A stretch of 64,000 bases of DNA from Populus alba (taxonomy: Eukaryota; Streptophyta; Magnoliopsida; Malpighiales; Salicaceae): NCBI RefSeq assembly GCF_005239225.2, contig NC_133302.1, forward strand, positions 1,550,001-1,614,000. The letters are read 5' to 3'. A program made the position numbers and the translations under genes. This document shows, piece by piece, positions 12,661 through 22,934 of the stretch (positions are counted from its first letter, which is position 1; every line of letters begins with the position of its first letter). The notes beneath the pieces are model-generated. The model did no database searches and was not told the origin of the DNA. It worked only from the letters and a program-made list of their open reading frames with translations.

Positions 12661-13950
12661 AGTCAGATTTTGCATTTAGCTTTGAATTGTAATAATAATT
12701 TCGTCCTCGAATTCCATGAACTGAATTTGTTCATATGTTCAAGCTCCTGGTGAAAAAGGATCAATGAATTTGGTGTTCAGGAAATGGTTATCAGATTCCA
12801 CTCTCTCCAACTGATAAAATATTTGGGGTTGAGTATTGAAAGAAGGTGTTCATGGTTCTATACAGATCAGACGTGACTTCAATTCTGCAATTCTCATCTT
12901 TCTCTCTGCTTACATCCTTCTTCCTTGACTGATGGGCAGTACCTAGTTGACAGCACAGACTGATATGGACCCATCCCAATGGTGGAGAAGAATGAAGGCC
13001 AAGCTAAAATTAAAATTAAAATCCCTAAACAAAAAGAAAAAGAAAAGACCAGAACTAAACATAAAAATCCAGAAAAATCAAGTAAAAATAAAAAAAATTT
13101 ATTCAAAGAGATCTTCGTGGCCCTCCTATAGAAATGAGTTTTATAAATCTTTTTAAAAAATTTGAGTTTGATTTAAAAATCAAATCCAAAATTATAGTTT
13201 TTTATTGTCACTATGTTATCCAGCACAACCATATCTCTCTTTTTGAGCTTTATCATGTCTACTTTTCTATAAAAATATATATTAGACCATTTATGTTATC
13301 TATTTATTATGACAAATTATTGTTTAATTGCTCAGAACTTTCAATTTTTATTAGCCTTTCAGTATCATCTTCTACCTATCAATATAAAAAACTCTCTCGC
13401 TGTTATTTATATCATAATTCAGACAATAATTCATTTTTCCATCGTCAACACCTTGTAACTCGTTTCCTGTGCTTAGTAATCATGTGTTTGTGTACTCAGG
13501 AGGGGATTCACCTGCAATATCCTTTATTTACTGGTAAATATATGTCCAGAACTAGAAGATTCTTGCTTTGGGGTCACATTTCCAGTGATTTTGTAGTTAT
13601 CGCTTCCCTTAGAACTAAGCCGTGCAGTGTAGCTTTCTTCAAATAAACATGATCGAATCCTACAACTTCCCTTCAGTTTTCTGGCAAAGGAAGAGTTAAT
13701 CATGTTTGATAATGCTGTGGATAAAAACGGATAATAAAAGCTAATAATATTATCATGCTTGGGTAAAATATAATGACCAGATAAGGAGAATTCGAAGGAT
13801 TCTTGATGTTATATTTCTTTCTTGATTTTTTTGCTTCCGCCATTTGTAGGAAGATTTTAAAGCATGATGATGATGTAGAGCTCTAAAATTATCTAAAGCT
13901 GATGTAAACTGAAACTACATTAAAAATTATTGGCTACTCTCTCTTATTCC
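12661..13950. other. Upstream region of NLR-1, no gene seen
   Basis: Short open frames here have no domain or splice support. The stretch lies just upstream of the NLR-1 leader and may contain its promoter, but I see no clear element. Confidence 0.45.
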
Positions 13951-14047
13951 GATCAGCTTTCCAGAGTTTCAATATTGGGGTGCGTCCACACGTTACCTCA
14001 CTCAACAATTAGCTTCAGATTCTTTTGTTAAATTCTTTTGAATCCAG
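13951..14047 (+). other. NLR-1 leader (5' UTR) exon, first copy
   Basis: The stretch CAGAGTTTCAA.ATTGGGG through CTTTTGAATCCAG, followed by the donor GTAAAG, has close relatives at 14471-14540 and at 27796-27893 upstream of NLR-2. Conservation upstream of two NLR genes and the shared donor suggest a non-coding leader exon. Confidence 0.5.
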
Positions 14048-14470
14048 GTAAAGTAATTATACTTCATCTTATTATGGAATTTGTTGTAATATAGGAAATT
14101 TTGTACTTTCCTTATATAGATTTATCATGCGTTGTATTGTACACAATAACTAATATATGTCGCCCTAGTTGTATAAATAGTTGCATCAGAGCAGGAAATA
14201 TCCTAACAGATTTACGCCTCCCTCCTTCTCCCCTTGCCCGGCGCCTCCTCCTCTTCTGCCGATTACGGCTGCAGTATTTTGGTTCTTCACTCTTGCGTTC
14301 TCTGCTCCCTCTTCTTCTCCTTGATACTATCTTCCTCCTGGAGCATACTCCAGCAGCATACTGCACTCTTGAAAGCAGTAACATACTCTAGTGAACAAAC
14401 AACAGTCCCCTCTGCAAAAATAACTCTGCTGCAGATTCATTCCAGCAGCAACTCTCGATCCGTTTCCTCC

Positions 14471-14540
14471 AGCTTCAACTTTGGGGTGCGTCCACACGTT
14501 ACCTCACTCAACAATTAGCTTCAGATTCTTTTGAATCCAG
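14471..14540 (+). other. NLR-1 leader exon, second (shorter) copy
   Basis: It repeats 13977-14047 with the TTGGGGTGCGTCCACACGTT core but lacks a 13-base internal segment (GTTAAATTCTTTT). The donor is GTGAAG. A local duplication has therefore given NLR-1 two candidate leader exons about 0.5 kb apart. Confidence 0.5.
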
Positions 14541-15349
14541 GTGAAGTATTTATACTTCATCTTCTTCATTTTGTTGCTGTCTTTGTTTTTGACATGTTAC
14601 TATTGTTTGAATCTTTTTAAGTAAAACACAGGTTGTTGAAATCTTATTGAGAAACTTTGGAGTTAGGATCGTCATTAGTTTCCAAATATATGAATAAATT
14701 GATCTTTCCTAGTTTTTATAATCCATGCCTTATAGAGTTTATAACAAATTCATTGTTAATATTATTTGTTTTGATTCTTCCAAACAACAGTGCCCATTTG
14801 GTTGTAGAATTGGTTCATTGATCATATTAGATCTTAAGTATATTACTAGCTTTGTTCTTACATGTTCATATTGCTATCAACCTCAACCACTTATCTTCAA
14901 AACAAGCAGAATTTCTTCCAAATTTTTATTTTAGATTGCTTTTCTGACAATTATTTAAACTATTCAATATTTGTTATAATTTTTTATCTTCTTAAAGTAC
15001 ATCTCTTTAGGAAAATATACAGTTAAGTGTCTGCCTATTTAACATGTAATGATTGATTTAATTATACAGATTCAGTTTATTTTTTTAACACATTTACGGC
15101 TAGGATGTTTGCTGGTTGTAGACAAACTGGAGGATCTGTTCTTGCTGCCTTTGCTTCTGGCCTTCTTTCTTTGAAGGGCACTGTGCACTCTTTTCCTTTG
15201 CTTACTTATTTAAAAAATAATGATTTCCTCTGAATTTTCATTTTAAGATTGAGTTCTTATTTTCCAATTAATTCAACATCCATTTTTTATGCGTTACTTT
15301 TGACAATTTTTTATTTGATGTTTGAAGGGCCAAAGAAGAAAGCGGTGAA
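14541..15349 (+). other. Leader intron and 5' flank of NLR-1
   Basis: T-rich intron-like sequence is alignable by eye with 27894-28558 upstream of NLR-2. A stretch near 15100-15180 is specific to NLR-1. The upstream ATG at 15318 is one base out of frame with the NLR because a base is missing near 15350, so it is not the start. Confidence 0.45.
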
Positions 15350-16267
15350 ATGGCTAGACCGAATGATCCATTTTATCATGATCAACTCTGTTCTCCATCT
15401 GCAAAAAACGATGTCATTATGGATGATGTGCAGAACATAGTTAGAGAGAAAACAGAACCAGTAGCTAGTATGTTGGAGCAAAGCCATGCAATACTTAATA
15501 AATTGGCAGTTGGTGATGATGGAAGGATACAGGTGGGAGTTCAGGCCATGGAACAAGGTGAAGGATTTATTCAGCATGTCGACAGAAATGTCTGCCCAGG
15601 TAAATTATTTATACCTCATCGCCTTTTTTCTTTTTCTTTTTTTTATACCCGTTTTTCACATGGAACTATTGCTTGAATCTTTGGAGTTAGGATCATTAAT
15701 AGTTTCAATCAATTGGTCTTTCTTGGTTTATATAATCCATGCTTTATGGAGTTCAAGCTAAACTGATCCTAAACCTATTTTCCTTCCCACGTCTCATCAG
15801 AACGAGCTAGATTAATGGAGAACAGTAGTGGAAGATTAGTGCAGCCCAGCACAAGTGCTAGCTCTACAAAGCTAGTGGGTCGAGCATTTGAACAGAATAT
15901 GAAGGTGATATGGTCTTGGTTAATGGATGATGAAGTCTCAACCATTGGCATTTACGGAATGGGGGGAGTTGGTAAAACGACAATACTGCAACATATCCGC
16001 AATGAGCTTCTAGAAAGACGAGATATTTCTCATAGTGTCTACTGGGTGAATGTGCCTCAAGGTTTCAAGATTGAAGAATTGCAGGATCTTATTGCTAAAT
16101 GTCTTCATTTAGATCTTTCAAGCAAAGACGATGATCTGTCTAGAGCTGTCAAGTTAGCAAAAGAACTAGCGAAGAAACAAAAATGGATTCTCATTTTAGA
16201 TGATTTGTGGAACTCTTTTGAGCCACAAGAAGTGGGGATTCCTATCCCATTGAAAGGATGCAAGCTC

Positions 16268-16284
16268 TGTTGGTGGGAGAAACC
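16268..16284 (-). repeat. Inverted 17-bp LTR terminus at left end of copia element
   Basis: TGTTGGTGGGAGAAACC is the exact reverse complement of the last 17 bases of the right LTR (20596-20612). The element therefore ends in perfect inverted repeats. The last three bases overlap the start of the inverted gag piece, as in a microhomology junction. Confidence 0.9.
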
Positions 16285-16638
16285 TTTGTATTTCTGTTGG
16301 AGAGCCTCCCATATATCATGTGACGTTTCAGCGGAAGCTATTATCTCGAATGTATCTTCATCAAGACCTTGATAGATGATGGTCTTTGCCTTGTTGTCCT
16401 TCTTTCTGTTGACTTTGAGGGCTTGCTTCTGTGCCTCTTGTAAAGCATCTTCTCTTTCTTTGGACTCTGGTTCATCATAACCAGTTTGTACAATATCAAA
16501 ACACTCTTGTGACCCAAGGAATGCCTTCAATCTGATGCACCAACTATCATAGTTGTCTTTGGTCAGCTTTGGAATGAGTGTATGTGTACCTTCTGTAGTC
16601 ATTTTCCTCTTTGAATGACTATATCACCTTTCTGGGAG
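16282..16638 (-). repeat. Inverted duplicate of gag start (partner 17323-17679)
   Basis: The minus strand repeats the end of the leader (from CTCCCAGAAAGG) and the first 107 gag codons, with the same amino acids as 17359-17679. Identical protein sequence indicates a very recent duplication. The arms are about 357 bp and the spacer about 684 bp. Confidence 0.92.
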
Positions 16639-17131
16639 CCGAATTTGACCAAACGGACAATGTAGATCGATCCGGAATGGTCCAAATAGTAGGGAATCGG
16701 TCTGACTTTGTTGAAATCAGGTCCGAAAATGGGTGAACCGTTAAAAAAACCAATTCTGTACGGCGGGCGGTTCGCTGGGTTGAACTGGGAATATTCTGGG
16801 GAATATTCGGGGAATATTCCTTCGGCTCGGCTGAGGCTGGAACGCGGCTTGTGGCTCGACTAGGCCTCGGCGTATACGGCTCGGCGCGGCTCAAATATGG
16901 CGCGCGTGTGGCTTAGTCGTCTTCAACCTCGGGGCGCGTGGGATGCGCGTGGGCGATCTGGCTGAATATTCAGGAGGCGCGTGTGGGCTACCCCGGACTC
17001 CGATGAGGCTGATTCTTGCGACAGTGAGTTCGTCTTGATGAGCTCTACACTGTGGAATGATCAAAACTTGTTTTTGACAACTTTGAAAATTCGGATATAC
17101 CCCAAAACTCTTCTGTTTTCCGGCGAACGGG

Positions 17132-17143
17132 GCTCTGATACCA
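17132..17143 (-). other. Inverted primer binding site (tRNA-iMet type)
   Basis: The minus strand reads TGGTATCAGAGC, the usual plant copia primer site complementary to initiator tRNA-Met. It follows an LTR-like end (17322 down to 17146, finishing CCATCA) and leads into a GC-rich leader toward the inverted gag. It points away from the main coding frame, so it cannot prime the plus-strand element. Confidence 0.75.
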
Positions 17144-17145
17144 TT

Positions 17146-17322
17146 TGATGGGGCGGAATCCGGGGACCGGTGATGTACTGATCTTTGCTCATCGGAGGGG
17201 TAAGCACACTGAGACACAATATTTAACGTGGTTCGGCAAATTGCCTACATCCACGGGAGAGATAGATATTATTAGAGATAGAGAAAGAATACAATACATG
17301 GAGGAGGATCACATCCACTCAA
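17146..17322 (-). repeat. Inverted U5-like LTR fragment
   Basis: Read on the minus strand, this lies just before the primer site and contains the phrase GGCAATTTGCCGAACCACGT, common near the 3' ends of plant copia LTRs. It does not resemble the end of the right LTR (20500-20612), so two LTR types seem to be joined in one element. Confidence 0.55.
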
Positions 17323-17358
17323 CTCCCAGAAAGGTGATATAGTCATTCAAAGAGGAAA

Positions 17359-20211
17359 ATGACTACAGAAGGTACACATACACTCATTCCAAAGCTGACC
17401 AAAGACAACTATGATAGTTGGTGCATCAGATTGAAGGCATTCCTTGGGTCACAAGAGTGTTTTGATATTGTACAAACTGGTTATGATGAACCAGAGTCCA
17501 AAGAAAGAGAAGATGCTTTACAAGAGGCACAGAAGCAAGCCCTCAAAGTCAACAGAAAGAAGGACAACAAGGCAAAGACCATCATCTATCAAGGTCTTGA
17601 TGAAGATACATTCGAGATAATAGCTTCCGCTGAAACGTCACATGATATATGGGAGGCTCTCCAACAGAAATACAAAGGTGCTGACAGAATCAAGAAGATT
17701 CGTCTTCAATCTTTGAGAGGAGAATTCGAATTATTACGAATGAAGTCCTCAGAATCTATTTCTGATTATCATACAAGGATTATGATGATAGTCAATCAGA
17801 TGAGGAGAAATGGAGAAGCCATCATAGATACTCGAATTATTGAGAAAATTTTGAGATCCATTGATCCAAAATTTGATCATGTTGTTGTCGCAATTGAAGA
17901 GTCCAAGGAAGTGGACAAGTTGACAGTGGATGAGCTTATGAGTTCTTTGCAAGCTCATGAGCAGAAGATTGTAATGCGAAATGAAGATAAGGCCATTGAG
18001 CATGCCTTACAAGCAAAGTTGTCCCTCAAGGACAGATATGAGCAAGGGGAGACTTCATCAAGTGGCTACACCACTCAAGGAGGAAGTCAACAATCCAGAG
18101 GAGGATTCCAGCAATTCCAAGGAAGAGGTTCTTGGAATACAAGCTTCAGAGGAAGAGGTGGTAGAAACACCACCAGAGGAGGTCGAGGACAACAGGCATT
18201 CACTCCTAGAGGAAGAGGAGGCGGTTACAATAACCGTGACAAGAGGAACATCAAATGTTATAGTTGCAATCAATTTGGGCACTATAGCACCGAATGCCGA
18301 AGGAAAGCTCCGTTAGAGATACATGAGCATGCCAACTTTGCAGCAAAAGATGACACAGGAGCAGCTGCATTGCTTGTCCAACAAGGACTTGGTGAAAAGC
18401 AGGAGGACATATGGTATCTAGATACTGGAGCCAGCAATCATATGTGCGGCTACCGAGAGTTATTTAGTAATCTAGATGAGACCAAGCAAGGTCTAGTTAC
18501 TTTTGGAGATACCACAAAGGTTTCATTCAAAGGTAAAGGCAACATCCCAGTCAAGATGAAGAATGGCGATTCCAGCTACATCGCCGATGTCTATTATGTC
18601 CCAGCCATAAAACAGAACCTAATCAGCTTAGGTCAACTTTTGGAGAGAGGCTATACTTTTTACTCGGAGAATTGTCATCTAGCAATTAGAGACAACAATT
18701 GGAGATTAATGGCCTACGTGAAAATGTCCAAGAATAGGATGTTTCCTTTGAACATCCAGTATGATGCAACAAGGTGTTTGAGCGCCATCACCAACAGTGA
18801 AGAATGGCTTTGGCACCTAAGGCTTGGACATCTGAATTTCACGAGTATGAAGATGCTAGCAAGCAAGAAGATGGTCAAAGGTTTGCCTCACATTGATCAT
18901 CTAGATGAAGTCTGTGAAAGTTGTGTCCTCAGCAAACAACACAAATCCAGTTTTGCCAAAGAAGTCAACTGGAGAGCAAAGAGGCCACTGGAGTTAGTAC
19001 ACACAGATGTGTGTGGCCCAATCACGCCTATGTCGACTGGACAAAATAGGTACTTCCTCACTTTTACTGATGATTTTAGTAGAAAGACGTGGATATACTT
19101 TCTGAAGAGGAAGTCAGAAGTATTCAATTGTTTTAAAGATTTTAAAGCAATTGTGGAGAAGCAAACTGGTTACACGATCAGAACCGTAAGATCTGATCAA
19201 GGTGGAGAATATACAGCAAATGACTTTGAAGCCTATTGTACACAACAAGGCATCAGACATCAGACGACGCTAGCTTATTCACCACAGCTGAACGGTGTAG
19301 CAGAAAGGAAGAATCGCATGATTCTTGACATGGCAAGAAGTCTGCTCAAAGCAAAGAAGTTGCCCAAGCAATACTGGGCTGAAGCTGTATCATGTGCAGT
19401 GTATCTACTGAATCGCTGCCCAACTAGAAGTTTGCAAGGAGTCACTCCAGAAGAAGCATGGAGTGGTCACAAACCAAGTGTTACTCATCTACGAGTCTTT
19501 GGTTGTGTGGCATATGCAAAGATCCCAGATGCAAGAAGGAGAAAGCTCGATGATAAGAGCGAGAAATGCATCTTTGTCGGATATGGTGAAAGAAGGATGG
19601 GATACAGGCTGTATAATCCCATCACAAAGAAGGTGATTACGAGTAGAGATGTTATCTTTGAAGAAGATAAATCTTGGGCATGGAATGGTGATCAAGAAGC
19701 AATCAAATGGATCAATCTTGATTTGATCCTTGAAGGTGAAGAAGTACCAACAGTACTTGTCGAAGAACCTATTGTGCCAGCAGCTGAACCACAAAGTCCG
19801 ACACACAGTTTCCCTGTATTCAACAGGAGGAACACACCAGGAGCATCATCATCAACACCACCAGCATCATCATCAACACCACCAGCATCCTCATCAGAAA
19901 GACCAAGAAGGATGCGGAATCTTGAAGAGTTGTACGATACCACTCAGGTCATGGAAGATACAACTCTGTTTTGTTTTCATGCAGATAGTAACCCATTAAG
20001 CTTCAATAAAGCTGTCACAGAAAAGAAATGGATAAAAGCAATGGATGGAGAAATACATGCCATTGAGAAGAAAGATACCCGGAAGCTGACTTATCCTCCA
20101 GAAAAGAAGAAAGCAATAGGTGTCAAAAGGGTCTACAAGACGAAAGCCAAATTAGTGGATAAAGGGTACAAGCAGAAAGAAGGCATTGAAAGGAGAAGTG
20201 TTCATGCTTGA
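17359..20211 (+). CDS. Copia gag-protease-integrase polyprotein with truncated RT (950 aa)
   Basis: Order: gag (from MTTEGTHTLIPKLTKDNYDSW), CCHC knuckle CYSCNQFGHYSTEC near residue 300, protease DTGASNHM near 355, then integrase. The integrase has an H-H-C-C zinc part near 485-535, D of HTDVCGP near 550, D of RSDQGGEY near 612 and E of AERKN near 649. Reverse transcriptase starts (KKWIKAMDGEI...GVKRVY) but after GYKQKEGI the frame jumps to the 3' end of the element, so the catalytic YVDD region and RNase H are missing. The frame is otherwise free of stops. An S/T/P repeat with H-rich alternative frame lies near 19840-19890. Such proteins act in virus-like particles of the element. Confidence 0.92.
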   Translation: MTTEGTHTLIPKLTKDNYDSWCIRLKAFLGSQECFDIVQTGYDEPESKEREDALQEAQKQALKVNRKKDNKAKTIIYQGLDEDTFEIIASAETSHDIWEALQQKYKGADRIKKIRLQSLRGEFELLRMKSSESISDYHTRIMMIVNQMRRNGEAIIDTRIIEKILRSIDPKFDHVVVAIEESKEVDKLTVDELMSSLQAHEQKIVMRNEDKAIEHALQAKLSLKDRYEQGETSSSGYTTQGGSQQSRGGFQQFQGRGSWNTSFRGRGGRNTTRGGRGQQAFTPRGRGGGYNNRDKRNIKCYSCNQFGHYSTECRRKAPLEIHEHANFAAKDDTGAAALLVQQGLGEKQEDIWYLDTGASNHMCGYRELFSNLDETKQGLVTFGDTTKVSFKGKGNIPVKMKNGDSSYIADVYYVPAIKQNLISLGQLLERGYTFYSENCHLAIRDNNWRLMAYVKMSKNRMFPLNIQYDATRCLSAITNSEEWLWHLRLGHLNFTSMKMLASKKMVKGLPHIDHLDEVCESCVLSKQHKSSFAKEVNWRAKRPLELVHTDVCGPITPMSTGQNRYFLTFTDDFSRKTWIYFLKRKSEVFNCFKDFKAIVEKQTGYTIRTVRSDQGGEYTANDFEAYCTQQGIRHQTTLAYSPQLNGVAERKNRMILDMARSLLKAKKLPKQYWAEAVSCAVYLLNRCPTRSLQGVTPEEAWSGHKPSVTHLRVFGCVAYAKIPDARRRKLDDKSEKCIFVGYGERRMGYRLYNPITKKVITSRDVIFEEDKSWAWNGDQEAIKWINLDLILEGEEVPTVLVEEPIVPAAEPQSPTHSFPVFNRRNTPGASSSTPPASSSTPPASSSERPRRMRNLEELYDTTQVMEDTTLFCFHADSNPLSFNKAVTEKKWIKAMDGEIHAIEKKDTRKLTYPPEKKKAIGVKRVYKTKAKLVDKGYKQKEGIERRSVHA

Positions 20212-20246
20212 CATGATATCTCTCGATTGAGTTTAAAGGGGAGATT

Positions 20247-20612
20247 TGTTGAATAAACTCAATCCAGAAGCTCCTAGATGGTCAAGGAAGGCAACCACCG
20301 CCCAGCCAGCCACCAGCTGCCACCAACCAACCACCCACCAGCCGCAGCCGCCAGCCGCCTTCAACAGCCGCCTTCACACCTGGAACAGTAGATTTTCGTA
20401 TTCTGAATTTATGTATAAATAGGGTGCTCAGTTATGTTATTTTGTGTGGAGAGAATTGTGAGGAACACTTGAAAGAGAATAGAGAGAGAGAGAGGGCGTG
20501 TATTAAGCTTTTGTTTTGTGTAATTGTAAGCTTCGGTTTTGTGTAATAAAACAGTGTGTTTTATCCCCTCTGAGTGTTTCAAAGCCACCACCAGTGGTTT
20601 CTCCCACCAACA
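20247..20612 (+). repeat. 3' LTR of the NLR-1 copia element
   Basis: The 366-bp LTR begins TGTTGAATAAAC directly after the purine tract AAAGGGGAGATT and ends CCCACCAACA. A TATAAATA box lies at about 20412 and AATAAA-type signals near 20545. No matching full 5' LTR exists in the window. Confidence 0.8.
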
Positions 20613-21220
20613 AGCTCATTATCACAACTCGATCATAAATAGTATGTCGACAGATGAATAGCCAAAACAATATAAGAGTGGATGCTCTTTCTGATGAAGA
20701 ATCCTGGACTTTGTTCATGGAGAAGCTTGGACATGAAAGACCATTTTCTCCAGAAGTGGAACGAATTGCTGTAGATGTTGCAAGGGAATGTGCTGGTTTG
20801 CCATTGGGAATTGTTACATTAGCAGAAAGTTTGAAGGGAGTGGATGACCTACATGAGTGGAGGATTACATTGAAGAGATTGAAAGAATCAAATTTTTGGG
20901 ACATTGAAGATCAAATGTTCCAGATATTAAGATTGAGTTATGATTATTTAGATGATTCAGCACAACAATGTTTCGTATATTGTGCATTATTTGATGAACG
21001 TCATAAGATTGAAAGGGAGATGTTGATAGAGTCGTTTATCGAGGAGGGGATAATTCAAGAAATGAACAGCCAAGCAGCAGTTGACAAGTGCCACTCAATT
21101 CTTGATAGACTAGAAAATGTCTGCTTATTGGAAGGAATTGATGGTGGTAGTGCTGTCAAGATGCATGACTTGCTTAGGGACTTGGCCATCCAAATACTAG
21201 ATGAGTACTCTCTAGTCATG

Positions 21221-21589
21221 GTAAACTTTACTTTCTATCATCCTCCTTTTTTTATATACAGTTTAACCACTAATTTTGTTTCATCACGTATTTCTTTTGA
21301 TTCTTCTGAATCAAAGTGCTCTTTGGTTATATTAAAATCAATGACTAAGTTGTAGAATTTGTAGGCAGGATTCTATCTTGATCAGGTAAAACTAATTTAT
21401 TTATGTTGCTTAATGAATAACATAACTCAACTCATATTATAATTTTGTTCATTTTGTTGTTATCTTCAACTACTTGCCTTTAAAACAAGGAGAATTTCTT
21501 TAAAAACTTTTTTTTAGATTACTTGGCAGGCTATTTTTTAAAAAATTACTTCAAAATCAATTTTTAATTTAATGTTTATTTGTATCTGC
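21221..21589 (+). other. Intron-like sequence after NLR-1, no LRR
   Basis: The NLR-2 homology ends at ATG|GTAAAC. What follows is T-rich, intron-like sequence with no LRR coding potential. Confidence 0.45.
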
Positions 21590-21900
21590 AGGGCTAGAGA
21601 AGAAGAAGAAGAGGATGATGACATCAGGACAAACTTTGCTGATGACAAACTTAGTTCTAGAGATTGCATTTGTAGTTTTTTATCAACTGGGTTATGCATT
21701 ATGTATGGATATGCTCGTCAGAAGAAAGATAATCCAAACAAGTTGTGTCATTTTCTTATTATATATGTGTGGTGATTTCAAAATTAATCAAAAAGAAGAG
21801 TGCTTGGCAATGGTATTTTCTTTGAACTAGAAAAAAAATGGCAGTACATTTTTGTTTCAAGGACTCGGATTTTGTCGGCTTTTGATAATGAAGATTCTCT
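21590..21900 (+). pseudogene. Tail remnant related to 9540-9790 and 24830-25080
   Basis: After a TCTGCAG acceptor-like site comes an acidic GAAGAAGAAGAGGATGATGA stretch. Then TATGGATATGCTCGTCAGAA.AAAGATAATCC recurs in the two segmental copies as GTATATGCTCGTCAGAATAAAG. I do not recognise a protein. It is probably a decayed terminal exon or 3' UTR of the NLR unit. Confidence 0.35.
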
Positions 21901-22108
21901 ACAACATTCAAGGCAAAAATAATTAAATTAGAATAATTATACTTCAACTTATGCTTTTATTTATCTTCTTTATCTTTTTATTGCAATACTGTAATGTTAT
22001 TTTTCAAGTCTATTTTTATCAACACTACTATGCACAGCTTGCTTAACAGGCTCGTCTGAAACATCTTGCACTGTTTGTGAAGCTTTGGCCTCAATCTTCA
22101 TTTGCTTG

Positions 22109-22410
22109 CAATGATATATTAACTGAATAAATGATTGTTGAACCAATACTAAGAGATCAAAAAAGAGATGTAAACAATTTTGCTGGTGTTTTCTTGTTCT
22201 TTAATGAGTATTAGAGATTATTTGGACAATTGTACCATTTCCAGATATCAGATTCTATATTTCCCATTTTTGCATGTTTCTTAATCCTTATTGACATCAA
22301 GTTTGTTTGATTGAAGTAAACTGATAAGCCTTGTTTTTGGATTATGAAAGCTCATATATATTTGGATCTGATTTTAGGACTAATAAGATGAAAGTGTTTA
22401 TAATTTGACA
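22109..22410 (+). repeat. Dispersed repeat, copy A (inverted partner 63366-63732)
   Basis: The 302-bp stretch matches the reverse complement of 63366-63732 along its length. The main difference is a 66-base segment present only in the right copy. No coding frame or terminal repeats are evident. Confidence 0.85.
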
Positions 22411-22934
22411 TTATAAAGTTTCCAAAAAGAAGCTGATCTTCTTGCAAAACGTATTATTATCCATCATGGTCATTAGTTTATCACATTATAAACTAGGTGT
22501 GTGTGTGTGTGTGTATATAAAATAATCGAGTGGATTTAAAAATAAGGCCAGAGAACCATTAGACTAATGGGATTCTAGCAAAAAGGAACACAAATGTCAG
22601 ATTTGTATGAAATCCCTGCATTTTTTTCTAATTATAAAAGCATTGAAGAACCACCATGTTTTTTAAGGAATGTCAATGTGTTCCATAGCCTTCAACTTTT
22701 TCTTTTCTTTTCAATGGCCATCAAATCTCATATGTAATTCTGCATCTTAAGGTCTATTTTCTGGAATAGACATTGTTAGTCTAATTTGCAAACCCGCCCA
22801 CAATGATCTTGTTGGGAGCACCTGTCTCAGATTTCTTGAAAATTGCATTCAGCTCCGCAATAGCCTACTGGGATCCTTTTTTCTCGCTGAAGTATACTTC
22901 TTGCTTTGGTTAAATTCTTGACAATACGACCCAA
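22411..22934. other. No gene seen; short (GT)n tract
   Basis: A short GT microsatellite lies at about 22498-22515. The remainder has no supportable feature. Confidence 0.5.

Larger units (their letters stand above)
16268..20612 (+). mobile_element. Rearranged non-autonomous Ty1/copia element in NLR-1
   Basis: The element is flanked by the 5-bp target duplication AGCTC (16263-16267 and 20613-20617). It starts TGTTGG and ends CCAACA. There is one full LTR, at the right (20247-20612). At the left only 17 bases of LTR terminus are present, in inverted orientation, followed by an inverted copy of the gag start. An inverted U5, primer site and leader fill 16639-17322. A plus-strand gag-protease-integrase frame of 950 codons follows, but most of reverse transcriptase and all of RNase H are deleted. 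Movement must have depended on proteins from another element. Confidence 0.9.
15350..21220 (+). pseudogene. NLR-1: BED-less NB-ARC resistance gene, interrupted by a copia element
   Basis: Coding parts are 15350-15599, 15801-16267 and 20618-21220. They join in frame through a GT-AG intron and across the retrotransposon at 16268-20612. The protein starts MARPNDPF like NLR-2, then jumps into linker sequence, so the whole BED finger is absent. The NB-ARC shows P-loop GMGGVGKTT, kinase-2 LILDDLW, GLPLGI and MHDLLRDLAIQ. A TAA at 20636-20638, just after the insertion site, breaks the frame. Homology to NLR-2 stops at 21220 directly after the MHD helix, so no LRR follows. Intact relatives are cytoplasmic or nuclear immune receptors. 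This copy is dead on three counts: insertion, stop and loss of LRR. Confidence 0.88.

Noticed and set aside
12565..12753. 62-codon frame LSLSLS-YIYIYI-CVCVCV
   Set aside because: Pure translation of the compound microsatellite.
15318..15440. Upstream ATG of NLR-1 as the start (MFEGPKKKAVKW...)
   Set aside because: A missing base puts it out of frame and it stops at once, whereas the ATG at 15350 stays in frame through the splice into the NB-ARC.
16105..16602. 165-codon minus-strand frame as a separate gene
   Set aside because: It is the inverted gag duplicate of the copia element running into antisense NLR-1 sequence.
21572..21775. 67-codon acidic frame after NLR-1 as a small gene
   Set aside because: It resembles non-coding tails in the segmental copies, which do not keep this frame.
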